A program made the translations under genes and the position numbers. The notes below the pieces were generated by a model. It was not told the origin of the DNA and did no database searches. It saw only the letters and a program-made list of their open reading frames with translations. Below, in pieces: positions 1 through 6,482 of a DNA stretch of 16,662 nt. Source of the DNA: an uncultured Ruminococcus sp. (GTDB lineage Bacteria > Bacillota > Clostridia > Oscillospirales > Acutalibacteraceae); NCBI GenBank assembly GCA_905234305.1, contig CAJOHT010000028.1, forward strand, positions 1-16,662. Reading direction: 5' to 3'. Position 1 is the first letter of the stretch. The number at the start of each line of letters is the position of its first letter.

Positions 1-659
1 TAAGCCATACAGTAATACCTTTCTGCCCTGCTTTATGTCCGCTTAAAGTTAAAAGCAATATTCTTCCATCATTAAAAGGACTAAGAGTTAACGGTAAGGT
101 AAGTTTATATGATTTCGATAAACATATAGATACGGAATACGGTGAGATTCAGTTTAACGATAACTCATTATCAGGAATATGCGTATTCAATCTCAGCGCT
201 AAGAGTTATTTTATTAATAAACCTGTAATTAAAATATCTTTACTGCCTGATACGGATACACCCGCTCTTATTGAAAAAGCAAAAAAAAGATATACAGACA
301 GATGCTGCGAGGATTTATTTACAGGTATTTTTCAAAAGAAGCTCAGTCTTGCTTTATTAAAAGAAGCTGGAATTAAACCATCATATAAAATAAACACTCT
401 TACAAAGAATGATACAATCAAAATAATAAACCTTTTATCCGAATGGTCATTTGAAGTTACAGGTACAGAATCCTTTAACAAAGCTCAGGTTGCATTAGGA
501 GGTGTTTCGGGAGATGAGATAAATCCCGAAACTATGGAGAGTAAACTCATTAAAAATCTCTACATTTGCGGTGAAGCCGTTGACATAATCGGTAAATGCG
601 GAGGCTACAACCTCTATTTTGCGTTTACCAGCGGAAAAATTGTCGGAGAAAATATATGA
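1..659 (+). CDS. BaiN/HI0933-type NAD(P)/FAD-dependent oxidoreductase, C-terminal part
   Basis: The gene enters from the left edge; 218 residues are visible and the N-terminal FAD-binding Rossmann motif lies outside the window. The fragment starts SHTVIPFCPALCPLKV, which matches the conserved middle of this flavoprotein family. It ends in the family's C-terminal flavin-binding stretch: GGVSGDEINPETMESK, then LYICGEAVDIIGKCGGYN and the final FAFTSG. By family knowledge these are soluble FAD proteins; characterised relatives reduce bile-acid intermediates (BaiN), but most members have no assigned substrate, so no reaction is claimed. The stop codon overlaps the start of the next flavoprotein gene (ATGA at 656-659), indicating one transcript and translational coupling. 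The family call is secure; the specific role is unknown. Confidence 0.88.
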   Translation, partial: SHTVIPFCPALCPLKVKSNILPSLKGLRVNGKVSLYDFDKHIDTEYGEIQFNDNSLSGICVFNLSAKSYFINKPVIKISLLPDTDTPALIEKAKKRYTDRCCEDLFTGIFQKKLSLALLKEAGIKPSYKINTLTKNDTIKIINLLSEWSFEVTGTESFNKAQVALGGVSGDEINPETMESKLIKNLYICGEAVDIIGKCGGYNLYFAFTSGKIVGENI

Positions 660-2245
660 TAAGGATAAATAATATAAGGCTTGAGCTTGATTATAACGAC
701 ACAATAATTAAGAAAAAAGCAGCTAAAGAACTTAGAATATCGGAAAAAGCGATTGAAAAAGTAACATTATTCAGACGTTCGATCGACGCGCGTAAAAAAA
801 ATGACGTACATTTTCTGGCGGCTTTGGATGTATATCTTAATATTAATGAAAAAAATGCTGTTTCTAAAGCTAAATCCAAAAGAATAAGTTTAGCAGAACC
901 GTATGAATATAAACTGCCTTCAATTAAAAAACTAAATAATCGCCCTGTTATAGTAGGCTTCGGACCAGCAGGGATGTTCGCGGGATTGATACTCGCCGAA
1001 GCGGGAGCTAACCCTATAATTATTGAACAAGGTGCTGACTGCGGCAAAAGAGTAAAAGATATCGACAATTTCATTCTAACGGGAAAGCTGAACACTACTT
1101 CAAATATTCAATTCGGCGAAGGCGGAGCGGGTACCTTTTCAGACGGTAAGCTCAATACAGGCACTAAGGATCCAAGAGCAAGAAAGGTTTTAAATGAATT
1201 CGTAAATCACGGCGCTCCAGAAGAGATTTTATATAACGCAAAACCTCATATAGGAACGGATAATTTACGATATGTTATAAAAAATATAAGAAAACATATC
1301 ATTAATCTCGGCGGTGAAGTTCATTTTAATTCCAAATGTATCTCTTATAAACAAAAGAATAATAAAATAACTGCCGCAGTCATAAAAGAAAACGGCAGTG
1401 AAAAGATTATAGAAACCGATAATATTATACTCGCTATAGGCCACAGCTCACGCGATACATTAAAAATGCTTTACGAGAGCGATATTATTATGGAGCAGAA
1501 GCCGTTTTCTGTTGGAGCGAGAATCGAGCATTTACGTGAAGAAATCGATAAAACGCAATACGGCGCTTTCGCAGGTAACGAAAGACTGGGCTCTGCCCCG
1601 TACAAGTTAAATGTTCATACTAAAAACGGCAGAGGAGCTTATACATTTTGTATGTGTCCCGGAGGCGAGGTTGTCCCCGCCGCAAGTGAAAATGAAATGG
1701 TTTGTACTAACGGTATGAGCAGATTCGACAGAGATAATACTAATTCCAACTCCGCGCTCTTAGTTTCAGTTACTCCCGAAGATTTTGGAAGCGAGAATCC
1801 CTTAGCGGGAATCGAATACCAGCGAAGAATTGAAAAATCCGCCTATAAATACGGCGGAGGAGATTATAAAGCACCTGTTCAAAGGATTGGAGATTTTTTA
1901 ACGAAAAGAAACACTACCGCTTTAGGCGATGTAATCCCAAGCTACAAACGCGGATATGAATTCTCTGAGATGGATAATTTTCTTCCCGATTACGTTACTG
2001 AAAGTATGAGAGAAGCTATTATTACGATGAATAAATATCTTAACGGATTTTCTCATCCTGACGCTGTTTTAACAGGCGCCGAAACACGCAGCTCCTCCCC
2101 TGTTCGTATTTTAAGAAATAAGGATACACTAGAATCGGTATCTGTAGAAGGAATGTATCCCTGCGGAGAAGGCGCAGGTTATGCGGGCGGAATAGTTTCC
2201 GCGGCTGTAGACGGTATTAAATGTGCGGAAAAGATACTGACGTAA
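656..2245 (+). CDS. FAD-dependent dehydrogenase of the COG2509 type
   Basis: A 529-residue protein. The start chosen is ATG 656, which overlaps the preceding stop and has GGAGA at 645-649; an in-frame upstream ATG at 596 lies inside the preceding gene and lacks a ribosome site. Residues 1-90 form the small N-terminal domain typical of this family, with the RRSIDARKK motif at about 40-48. The dinucleotide-binding motif GFGPAG is at 101-106, in IVGFGPAGMFAGL. The C-terminus carries the flavin motif YPCGEGAGYAGGIVSAAVDG. The family is annotated as an uncharacterised FAD-dependent dehydrogenase; substrate and electron partner are unknown. Coupling to another flavoprotein suggests the two are made together, which is an inference. 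A strong terminator follows immediately after the stop. Confidence 0.88.
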   Translation: MIRINNIRLELDYNDTIIKKKAAKELRISEKAIEKVTLFRRSIDARKKNDVHFLAALDVYLNINEKNAVSKAKSKRISLAEPYEYKLPSIKKLNNRPVIVGFGPAGMFAGLILAEAGANPIIIEQGADCGKRVKDIDNFILTGKLNTTSNIQFGEGGAGTFSDGKLNTGTKDPRARKVLNEFVNHGAPEEILYNAKPHIGTDNLRYVIKNIRKHIINLGGEVHFNSKCISYKQKNNKITAAVIKENGSEKIIETDNIILAIGHSSRDTLKMLYESDIIMEQKPFSVGARIEHLREEIDKTQYGAFAGNERLGSAPYKLNVHTKNGRGAYTFCMCPGGEVVPAASENEMVCTNGMSRFDRDNTNSNSALLVSVTPEDFGSENPLAGIEYQRRIEKSAYKYGGGDYKAPVQRIGDFLTKRNTTALGDVIPSYKRGYEFSEMDNFLPDYVTESMREAIITMNKYLNGFSHPDAVLTGAETRSSSPVRILRNKDTLESVSVEGMYPCGEGAGYAGGIVSAAVDGIKCAEKILT

Positions 2246-2275
2246 AAAGAAGCTCCAAAAAAAGGAGCTTCTTTT
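2245..2275. terminator. Bidirectional terminator between the flavoprotein genes and rnpB
   Basis: A 12-bp stem (AAAAGAAGCTCC at 2245-2256 with GGAGCTTCTTTT at 2264-2275) encloses a 7-A loop. It ends in a T run on both strands, so it can end the flavoprotein transcript rightward and the RNase P RNA transcript leftward. The convergent arrangement of the two transcripts fits this. Confidence 0.9.
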
Positions 2276-2280
2276 AATGC

Positions 2281-2596
2281 GACTAAATCTATAAGCCGGG
2301 TTCTGTCGTGAACAGTCATCTATCTTGGCAAGCCGTTGCCGACTTGCTCAACGCCACCTCCACGGGAATGCCGAGCAGACAATACTTCCCTCCACGGTGT
2401 TGCTCCAAACAGGGTTTACACGCCAGGTATGTCTCCATACCAGCGGTGGGCTCTTACCCCACCTTTCCATCCTTACCCGAATAAACGGGCGGAGGTCGCC
2501 CTCGGCGGCCGTTAGCCGTTGTTATCGCTCTATGGAGCCCGGACTTTCCTCGGAAAAATACTTTTCAGAATAGTTCCGCGACTGTTCAATTTACTC
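2281..2596 (-). ncRNA. rnpB: RNase P RNA (bacterial type A)
   Basis: Read on the minus strand, the sequence carries the hallmark conserved regions of the catalytic RNA of ribonuclease P, which trims the 5' leader of pre-tRNAs. GAGGAAAGTCCGGGCTCC lies near the 5' end (about 2533-2550). GGTGGGGTAAGAGCCCACC is the P11/P12 region, here with a short P12. TGGCGTGTAAACC and GGAGCAA follow, and ACAGAACCCGGCTTA lies near the 3' end (about 2292-2306). The two ends pair as P1 with one mismatch (GAGTAAATT at 2588-2596 with GATTTAGTC at 2281-2289). At about 316 nt it is on the short side for the class, but no conserved core element seems missing. The exact ends are inferred from the P1 pairing and the promoter position. 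Confidence 0.95.
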
Positions 2597-2604
2597 GCAT
2601 AAAC

Positions 2605-2633
2605 ATTTTAATTCATTTTAATTTAAAAGTCAA
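2605..2633 (-). promoter_or_regulatory. Promoter of rnpB
   Basis: On the minus strand TTGACT (2628-2633) and TAAAAT (2605-2610) are separated by 17 nt. The predicted first base is 8-9 nt further, at the 5' end deduced from the RNA's P1 stem. Confidence 0.78.
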
Positions 2634-2646
2634 ATTCAATTAACAC

Positions 2647-2675
2647 TTGAACTTATTCTAAAAAGAATGTATAAT
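2647..2675 (+). promoter_or_regulatory. Promoter of the malic enzyme gene
   Basis: TTGAAC (2647-2652) and a perfect TATAAT (2670-2675) are 17 nt apart. The -35 box lies only 13 nt from the -35 box of the divergent rnpB promoter. The predicted leader of the malic enzyme mRNA is about 25 nt. Confidence 0.8.
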
Positions 2676-2709
2676 ATAAAACGGTAATTTTAAAATATGG
2701 AGTAAGAAA

Positions 2710-3882
2710 ATGGATATCAGACAGGAAAGTTTAAAAAAACATTATGAATGGAACGGTAAAATCGAGGTTATCTCCCGCGTTCCGATTAATACGAGCGAGG
2801 AGCTTGCCGTAGCTTACACCCCTGGTGTAGCGGAGCCGTGCCGTGAAATCAATAAGAATTATGATAAGAGTTTTGAGCTTACTAGAAGAAATAACCTTGT
2901 AGCAGTTATAACCGACGGTACAGCGGTACTCGGTTTAGGCGATATAGGTCCCGAAGCAGGTATGCCCGTTATGGAAGGTAAATGCTCGTTGTTTAAAGAA
3001 TTTGCCGATGTCGACGCGTTCCCTATCTGCGTCAGGAGCAAGGATGTTGACGAAATTGCGCGTACGATTTATCTTATAAGCGGGAGCTTCGGCGGAATCA
3101 ATCTTGAGGATATTTCAGCCCCGAGATGCTTTGAAATCGAGAGAAAGCTCAAGGAAGTATGTGATATTCCCGTATTTCACGATGACCAGCACGGTACTGC
3201 CGTTATAGTTGCCGCGGCGCTAATGAACGCTCTCAAGGTTGTCGGTAAAAAAATCGAGGATGTTAAGGTAGTAATAAGCGGAGCGGGCTCCGCCGGAATC
3301 GCTATCGCGAAACATATAATGAATATCGGCGTTAAGAACCTTACGCTTGTAAACAGTAAGGGTATTGTCTGTGAGGGTGATGAAAAACTTAACTCTGAGC
3401 AGGCTTATATGGCAACAATTACCAACCGCGAACATAAAAAAGGCGCTTTAGCCGACGCTATGAAGGGTGCCGACGTATTTTTAGGAGTATCGGCTCCGAA
3501 TATTGTCAGCGAAGAAATGGTTAAATCTATGGCTGAAAAACCCGTAGTTTTCGCTATGGCTAATCCTACTCCCGAAATTATGCCTGATTTAGCTAAAAAA
3601 GCTGGAGCCGCTGTTGTAGGAACAGGACGCTCGGATTTCCCTAATCAGATAAATAACGTACTCTGCTTCCCTGGAATGTTCAGAGGAGCGCTTGATTGCC
3701 GAGCTACCGAGATTAATGAAGAAATGAAAGTAGCGGCATCCTACGCGATAGCAGAGCTTATTGACGACGAAAAACTCTCGGCTGATTATATCATTCCCGA
3801 AGCGGTTGATAAGCGTGTAGGCGAAGCTGTAGCGAAAGCGGTAATAAAAGCCGCCCGAAATACAGGAGTAGCCAGAATATAA
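2710..3882 (+). CDS. NAD(P)-dependent malic enzyme (oxaloacetate-decarboxylating), short bacterial type
   Basis: The enzyme converts malate to pyruvate and CO2 with reduction of NAD(P), in the cytoplasm, linking the C4-acid pool to pyruvate. The 390-residue protein contains only the catalytic and NAD-binding domains and lacks the phosphotransacetylase-like extension of long MaeB proteins. Visible motifs are [14 protein letters not shown] (31-44) with catalytic Tyr36; MEGKCSLFK (88-96) with the expected catalytic Lys91; FGGINLEDI (127-135) and FHDDQHGTA (156-164), which hold acidic metal ligands; and the nucleotide-binding GAGSAG at 191-196. The ribosome site GGAG (2699-2702) is 7 nt before the ATG. 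Cofactor preference cannot be read with certainty, so no gene symbol is given. The stop overlaps a TATAAT, and a tRNA gene begins 7 nt later. Confidence 0.94.
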   Translation: MDIRQESLKKHYEWNGKIEVISRVPINTSEELAVAYTPGVAEPCREINKNYDKSFELTRRNNLVAVITDGTAVLGLGDIGPEAGMPVMEGKCSLFKEFADVDAFPICVRSKDVDEIARTIYLISGSFGGINLEDISAPRCFEIERKLKEVCDIPVFHDDQHGTAVIVAAALMNALKVVGKKIEDVKVVISGAGSAGIAIAKHIMNIGVKNLTLVNSKGIVCEGDEKLNSEQAYMATITNREHKKGALADAMKGADVFLGVSAPNIVSEEMVKSMAEKPVVFAMANPTPEIMPDLAKKAGAAVVGTGRSDFPNQINNVLCFPGMFRGALDCRATEINEEMKVAASYAIAELIDDEKLSADYIIPEAVDKRVGEAVAKAVIKAARNTGVARI

Positions 3883-3883
3883 T
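3878..3883 (+). promoter_or_regulatory. Possible -10 box of the tRNA-Gly gene, overlapping the malic enzyme stop codon
   Basis: A perfect TATAAT spans the stop codon (TAA 3880-3882) and ends 6 nt before the first base of the tRNA (G3890). No good -35 box or extended -10 is seen upstream, so this may be chance in an A+T-rich junction. Otherwise the tRNA would depend on read-through from the malic enzyme promoter. Confidence 0.35.
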
Positions 3884-3889
3884 AATACT

Positions 3890-3963
3890 GCGGATATAGT
3901 TTAGTGGTAAAACATCAGCTTCCCAAGCTGAGGTTGGGGGTTCGATTCCCCTTATCCGCTCCA
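3890..3963 (+). tRNA. tRNA-Gly (anticodon CCC)
   Basis: A complete 74-nt cloverleaf with CCA encoded. The acceptor stem GCGGATA pairs with TATCCGC (7 bp). The D-arm is GTTT/AAAC with G18-G19 kept. The anticodon stem TCAGC/GCTGA encloses TTCCCAA, so the anticodon is CCC at 3922-3924, reading GGG. The T-arm has loop TTCGATT and a GGGGG/CCCCT stem with one G-U pair. The gene lies 7 nt after the malic enzyme stop and is followed at once by a strong terminator hairpin. The last 16 bases (3948-3963) recur downstream, which suggests the 3' end has served as an attachment or target site. Confidence 0.95.
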
Positions 3964-4000
3964 TAAATAATAGGCACCCATCAAGGGTGCCTATTATTTA
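3964..4000 (+). terminator. Terminator after tRNA-Gly
   Basis: A 16-bp perfect stem (TAAATAATAGGCACCC at 3964-3979 with its complement at 3985-4000) has a 5-nt loop. It starts directly after the CCA. The A/T ends of the stem supply the T-rich tail, so it can work in both directions. Confidence 0.85.
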
Positions 4001-4013
4001 TTAAACAAGAAAA

Positions 4014-4194
4014 GAGCTGATAAGGGGAATCGAACAGGCTGTGCCAAGGATTAAGCGCAAGCGAAATCCGAAGGTAAAAACAGTCCTGCGGACTGTTTTT
4101 AAGCCGCCGCGTTGATGAACATCTTAGCTTCGCTACTCGTCCCAAGTTTCGAGATTAAAGTTCTTTAATTTATGAACTAAACTTATCCGCTCCA
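4014..4194 (+). repeat. tRNA-anchored repeat element, copy A
   Basis: A non-coding unit bounded by tRNA-derived ends. Its left end (4014-4035) is an inverted copy of the last bases of the tRNA-Gly (3940-3961), 21 of 22 matching, and is followed by AACAGGC. The core holds an 11-bp hairpin with a TGC loop (AAAAACAGTCC at 4076-4086, GGACTGTTTTT at 4090-4100) and then a block ending GCCGCCGCGTTGATGAA (4103-4119). A second small hairpin has arms GGATT and AATCC (4049-4069). The right end is a direct copy of the tRNA 3' end, CTTATCCGCTCCA (4182-4194). No open reading frame of note is present. The same plan recurs in copy B. It may be a non-autonomous element using tRNA ends as terminal repeats; the mechanism is inference. 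Confidence 0.6.
4182..4194 (+). repeat. Direct copy 2 of the tRNA-Gly 3' end (att-like)
   Basis: CTTATCCGCTCCA is identical to tRNA positions 3951-3963. No tRNA body precedes it, so this is only the 3' acceptor end plus CCA, as left by site-specific integration at a tRNA gene or by duplication. Confidence 0.75.
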
Positions 4195-4231
4195 AATTAA
4201 AAGGGCCCAAAATGAGCCCTTTTTAATTTGG
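4192..4231 (+). terminator. Terminator-like hairpin joined to tRNA-end copy 2
   Basis: CCAAATTAAAAGGGC (4192-4206) pairs with GCCCTTTTTAATTTGG (4216-4231) with one bulged T and a 9-nt loop. As after the real tRNA, a T-rich hairpin directly follows the copied CCA, so the tRNA-end-plus-hairpin layout was kept although the sequence of the hairpin differs. Confidence 0.65.
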
Positions 4232-4233
4232 TT

Positions 4234-4382
4234 AGCAGATTCGGGAATCGAACAGCCCGTTAAGAAAACGCTCCGAGGGAGCGTTTTTAGGGCGCCGCGC
4301 TGATGAAACTTTTCTCACATACGTGAACCCTACAGGTGAGATGATGTTATTTCATTAATCCTAAAGCCCCTTATCCGCTCCA
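4234..4382 (+). repeat. tRNA-anchored repeat element, copy B
   Basis: It has the same plan as copy A. The inverted tRNA-like left end is AGCAGATTCGGGAATCGAAC (4234-4253) followed by AGCCCG. Its complement fits the 3' end of a tRNA-Gly of the GCAGAT... type better than the local gene. The core hairpin has a GAG loop (AAAACGCTCC at 4265-4274, GGAGCGTTTT at 4278-4287) and runs into GGGCGCCGCGCTGATGAA (4290-4307). That block matches copy A with 3 differences over 24 bases, counting from the T run. A variable part contains a CTCAC...GTGAG stem (4315-4340). The right end is a direct 16-base copy of the tRNA 3' end (4367-4382). No coding potential is seen. Confidence 0.6.
4367..4382 (+). repeat. Direct copy 3 of the tRNA-Gly 3' end (att-like)
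   Basis: CCCCTTATCCGCTCCA is identical over 16 bases to the end of the tRNA gene at 3948-3963, again without a tRNA body in front. Confidence 0.78.
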
Positions 4383-4385
4383 AAA

Positions 4386-4411
4386 AAGAAGATTCAGGAA
4401 TCAAACAGCCA
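4386..4411 (+). repeat. Truncated left end of a third repeat element, copy C
   Basis: The stretch AGAAGATTCAGGAATCAAAC followed by AGCCAC matches the left end of copy B at 21 of 26 bases. No core hairpin of the A/B type or GCCGCG-TGATGAA block follows. The sequence instead runs into the terminator of the neighbouring minus-strand operon, so this is a decayed or truncated unit. Confidence 0.5.
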
Positions 4412-4414
4412 CAA

Positions 4415-4444
4415 GCAAAAAGCCTCAGCCAATTTTGACTGAGG
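4415..4444 (-). terminator. Terminator of the murD-GNAT-lyase operon
   Basis: On the minus strand CCTCAGTC and GGCTGAGG form an 8-bp stem (one G-U pair) around AAAATT, followed by CTTTTT. It begins 6 nt after the lyase stop codon. Confidence 0.82.
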
Positions 4445-4450
4445 TTAATA

Positions 4451-5707
4451 CTATTTATCATTAAAAATCTCATTCGCCGCGAGCATAACGCCGAGTTTGC
4501 CCGCGTGGAAATTCAGGCTTCCCTGCATCCAAACTGCATAGGGTTCCCTGAGCGGAGCGTCAGCTGAAAGCTCGATTGACGAACCGAGAGTAAAGGCTCC
4601 AGCCGCCATAATAACCTTATCCTCGTACCCCGGCATATCGTCTGCATACGGGGTGACAAAGCTGTCGACCGCCGAGGCGTGCTGAATACCAACGCAAAAT
4701 TTCTCGAGCGCTTCGGGAGTACCAAGCTCAATTACCTGGATTATATCTCCCCTGTCTTCGTAATATTCGGGACTGACCTTATAGCCAAGAACCTTAAATA
4801 ACGCAGAAGCGAATACAGCGGTTTTAAGTGCTTCACCACTAGCGTGAGGAGCGTGATATGCGCCTAAAAAAAGCTCTCGGGTAACGTTTAGCGTAGCGCC
4901 GAGTTCTTTACCTGTACCGGGAGTAGTTAAACGATAGGAACACATCTCCACTAAATCACTACACCCAGCGATATACCCGCCTGTCGGCGCTATCCCACCG
5001 CCGGGGTTCTTGATTAACGAACCGGCCATCAAATCTACGCCGACAGATAAAGGCTGTTTTTTTTCTATAAACTCGCCGTAGCAGTTATCGAGCATTATTA
5101 TAACGTCCTTATTAACCGTTCTGACGGCTTTTACAACGCTTTCGATATCGTCACAGGTCAAAGAAGGTCTGAGGCTGTAGCCGCGCGAGCGCTGGATATA
5201 GACCATTTTATATGTATCGTCAAGAGTGTTTTTTATTGCTTCTAAATCAACCGTACCGTCGGACTTAAGAGCTATTTCCTCATATTTTATACCGAAATCG
5301 ATAAGAGAACCCGAATAGTCCCCTTCTATTCCAATAGCGCTTCTGAGCGTATCGTAAGGAGTTCCCGTAACGCTGAGCATTTTATCGCCTGGTCTTAATA
5401 CGCCGAATAAAGCTACAGTTAACGCGTGGGTACCGCTTACGAAATTATACCGAACAAGAGCTTCCTCCGCGTCAAATACATAGGCGTACACTTCGTCAAG
5501 AGTATCACGTCCCCTGTCGCCGTAGCCGTAACCTGTAGAACCAGCGAAGTGGCTTTCGCTGACTTTAGCCTTCTGGAAGGCTTTAATCATTTTTTGCTGA
5601 TTATATTCCTGGATATCGTCTATTTCATTTAACTTATCCGAGCATAATTCCATAGCCTTTTTTGAGGCATTTAAAATTTCCTCGGAAATATTAAAAATAT
5701 TATTCAT
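4451..5707 (-). CDS. Methionine gamma-lyase family PLP-dependent protein (COG4100)
   Basis: A 418-residue protein of the fold-type I, PLP-dependent Cys/Met metabolism group. Members of this branch are often labelled aluminium resistance protein or methionine gamma-lyase family protein. Key motifs are SGTHALTVALFGVLRPGD (91-108, phosphate-binding side), MLDNCYGEF (205-213) with the Asp that contacts the PLP ring nitrogen, and GSLIKNPGGGIAPTGGY (229-245) with the Schiff-base lysine at 233. The catalytic set is complete, so it should be active, probably a C-S lyase or related eliminase; the substrate is not known for this branch. Start: ATG 5707 with AAAGGATG (5713-5720) upstream. It lies 12 nt after the GNAT gene, as third gene of the murD operon, and is followed by a strong terminator. 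Confidence 0.88.
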   Translation of the reverse strand: MNNIFNISEEILNASKKAMELCSDKLNEIDDIQEYNQQKMIKAFQKAKVSESHFAGSTGYGYGDRGRDTLDEVYAYVFDAEEALVRYNFVSGTHALTVALFGVLRPGDKMLSVTGTPYDTLRSAIGIEGDYSGSLIDFGIKYEEIALKSDGTVDLEAIKNTLDDTYKMVYIQRSRGYSLRPSLTCDDIESVVKAVRTVNKDVIIMLDNCYGEFIEKKQPLSVGVDLMAGSLIKNPGGGIAPTGGYIAGCSDLVEMCSYRLTTPGTGKELGATLNVTRELFLGAYHAPHASGEALKTAVFASALFKVLGYKVSPEYYEDRGDIIQVIELGTPEALEKFCVGIQHASAVDSFVTPYADDMPGYEDKVIMAAGAFTLGSSIELSADAPLREPYAVWMQGSLNFHAGKLGVMLAANEIFNDK

Positions 5708-5719
5708 TTACTTCATCCT

Positions 5720-6475
5720 TTATGAGTATTCCGCCCAGGTTCCGTATTCGATAAAACCTAACTTGCTGTAAAACTCAATGTTTTCATCGGGAGCGCGGTG
5801 TAAAAAAACATTCTTTCCCTCTTTTACAAGAACATTATTTATGTACTTAATAAGAAACGCTCCGTGTCCTAAACGGCGGTAATCGGGATCGGTAGCCAGC
5901 GCGCCAAGTACCGCGCCGTCGTCGGTTACGGCTAATGTCATAATACAGGAAATTAAACGGTCATCGCCTATACCGTAAATCCTCAAAGTATTTTTGCTGA
6001 TTTTATGAGCTACGTCAAGCGCAAAGCTCTCGTATGACGGAACTCTAAAATTCTCGGAACGGTACTTGATTATAAGATTGTATACATCCTTTATATGAGG
6101 GTTAAAAACCTTATGGCCACGCTCATTCTCCATAATATCATCGCTTATAAATATCGGTCCCGATACGCGTTTCATATTACAGTCAAGCTCATATTTGCCG
6201 TCGCAGATTATATTCTCAGCACCCGATACTCTTATAAAAGCGCTGATTTCCTCCATATCGGAATTATCAGTCAATCTTAATACAAAAGAGGTTTCAAGCC
6301 TTGCGATAAGCGCTACGGGTTTTTTATTAATAATCTGAACCCAGTAATCGACAAAAGCTAAAGAATAGTCATATGTATTGTAGAGAGCCTTTATCCTGCA
6401 TCCGAAGGGATTCTTTTTTGATAACGCGTCTATATATTCATCTATAATAAAGTCATTATCCGCTATCTTTATCAT
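5720..6475 (-). CDS. GNAT-family N-acetyltransferase
   Basis: A 251-residue protein. The C-terminal third is a recognisable GNAT acyl-CoA-binding domain: GALATDPDYRRLGHGAFLIK (191-210) holds the pyrophosphate-binding R-x-x-G-x-G/A signature (RRLGHGA), and HRAPDENIEFYSKLGF (226-241) is the usual final strand-helix element. The N-terminal 150 residues are less typical and may shape the acceptor site. The substrate is unknown. Its ribosome site (GAGG) overlaps the murD stop codon, with only 7 nt between the genes, so it is translated from the murD transcript. A role in amino-acid or cell-wall precursor modification would be speculation from context alone. Confidence 0.85.
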   Translation of the reverse strand: MIKIADNDFIIDEYIDALSKKNPFGCRIKALYNTYDYSLAFVDYWVQIINKKPVALIARLETSFVLRLTDNSDMEEISAFIRVSGAENIICDGKYELDCNMKRVSGPIFISDDIMENERGHKVFNPHIKDVYNLIIKYRSENFRVPSYESFALDVAHKISKNTLRIYGIGDDRLISCIMTLAVTDDGAVLGALATDPDYRRLGHGAFLIKYINNVLVKEGKNVFLHRAPDENIEFYSKLGFIEYGTWAEYS

Positions 6476-6482
6476 TTTATCC

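Noticed and set aside
596..655. Upstream in-frame ATG extension of the COG2509 protein
   Set aside because: It would overlap the previous gene by about 60 bp without a ribosome site, whereas ATG 656 has GGAGA at the right distance and the usual stop-start overlap.
691..1095. A 134-codon open frame on the minus strand
   Set aside because: It is antisense to the conserved FAD-binding part of the COG2509 protein and has no ribosome site or recognisable domain.
2325..2573. An 82-codon open frame on the + strand
   Set aside because: It lies wholly inside the RNase P RNA gene on the opposite strand and has no family features.
3964..4450. Decayed tandem tRNA genes as the source of the repeats
   Set aside because: The extra copies hold only the acceptor end, no anticodon or D-arm remains, and the inverted heads and shared hairpin cores are not explained by tRNA duplication; kept as a possible refutation only.
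3890..4450. A CRISPR array or a phage/ICE remnant with coding genes
   Set aside because: There are no regular repeat-spacer units and no integrase or other coding frame in the stretch.
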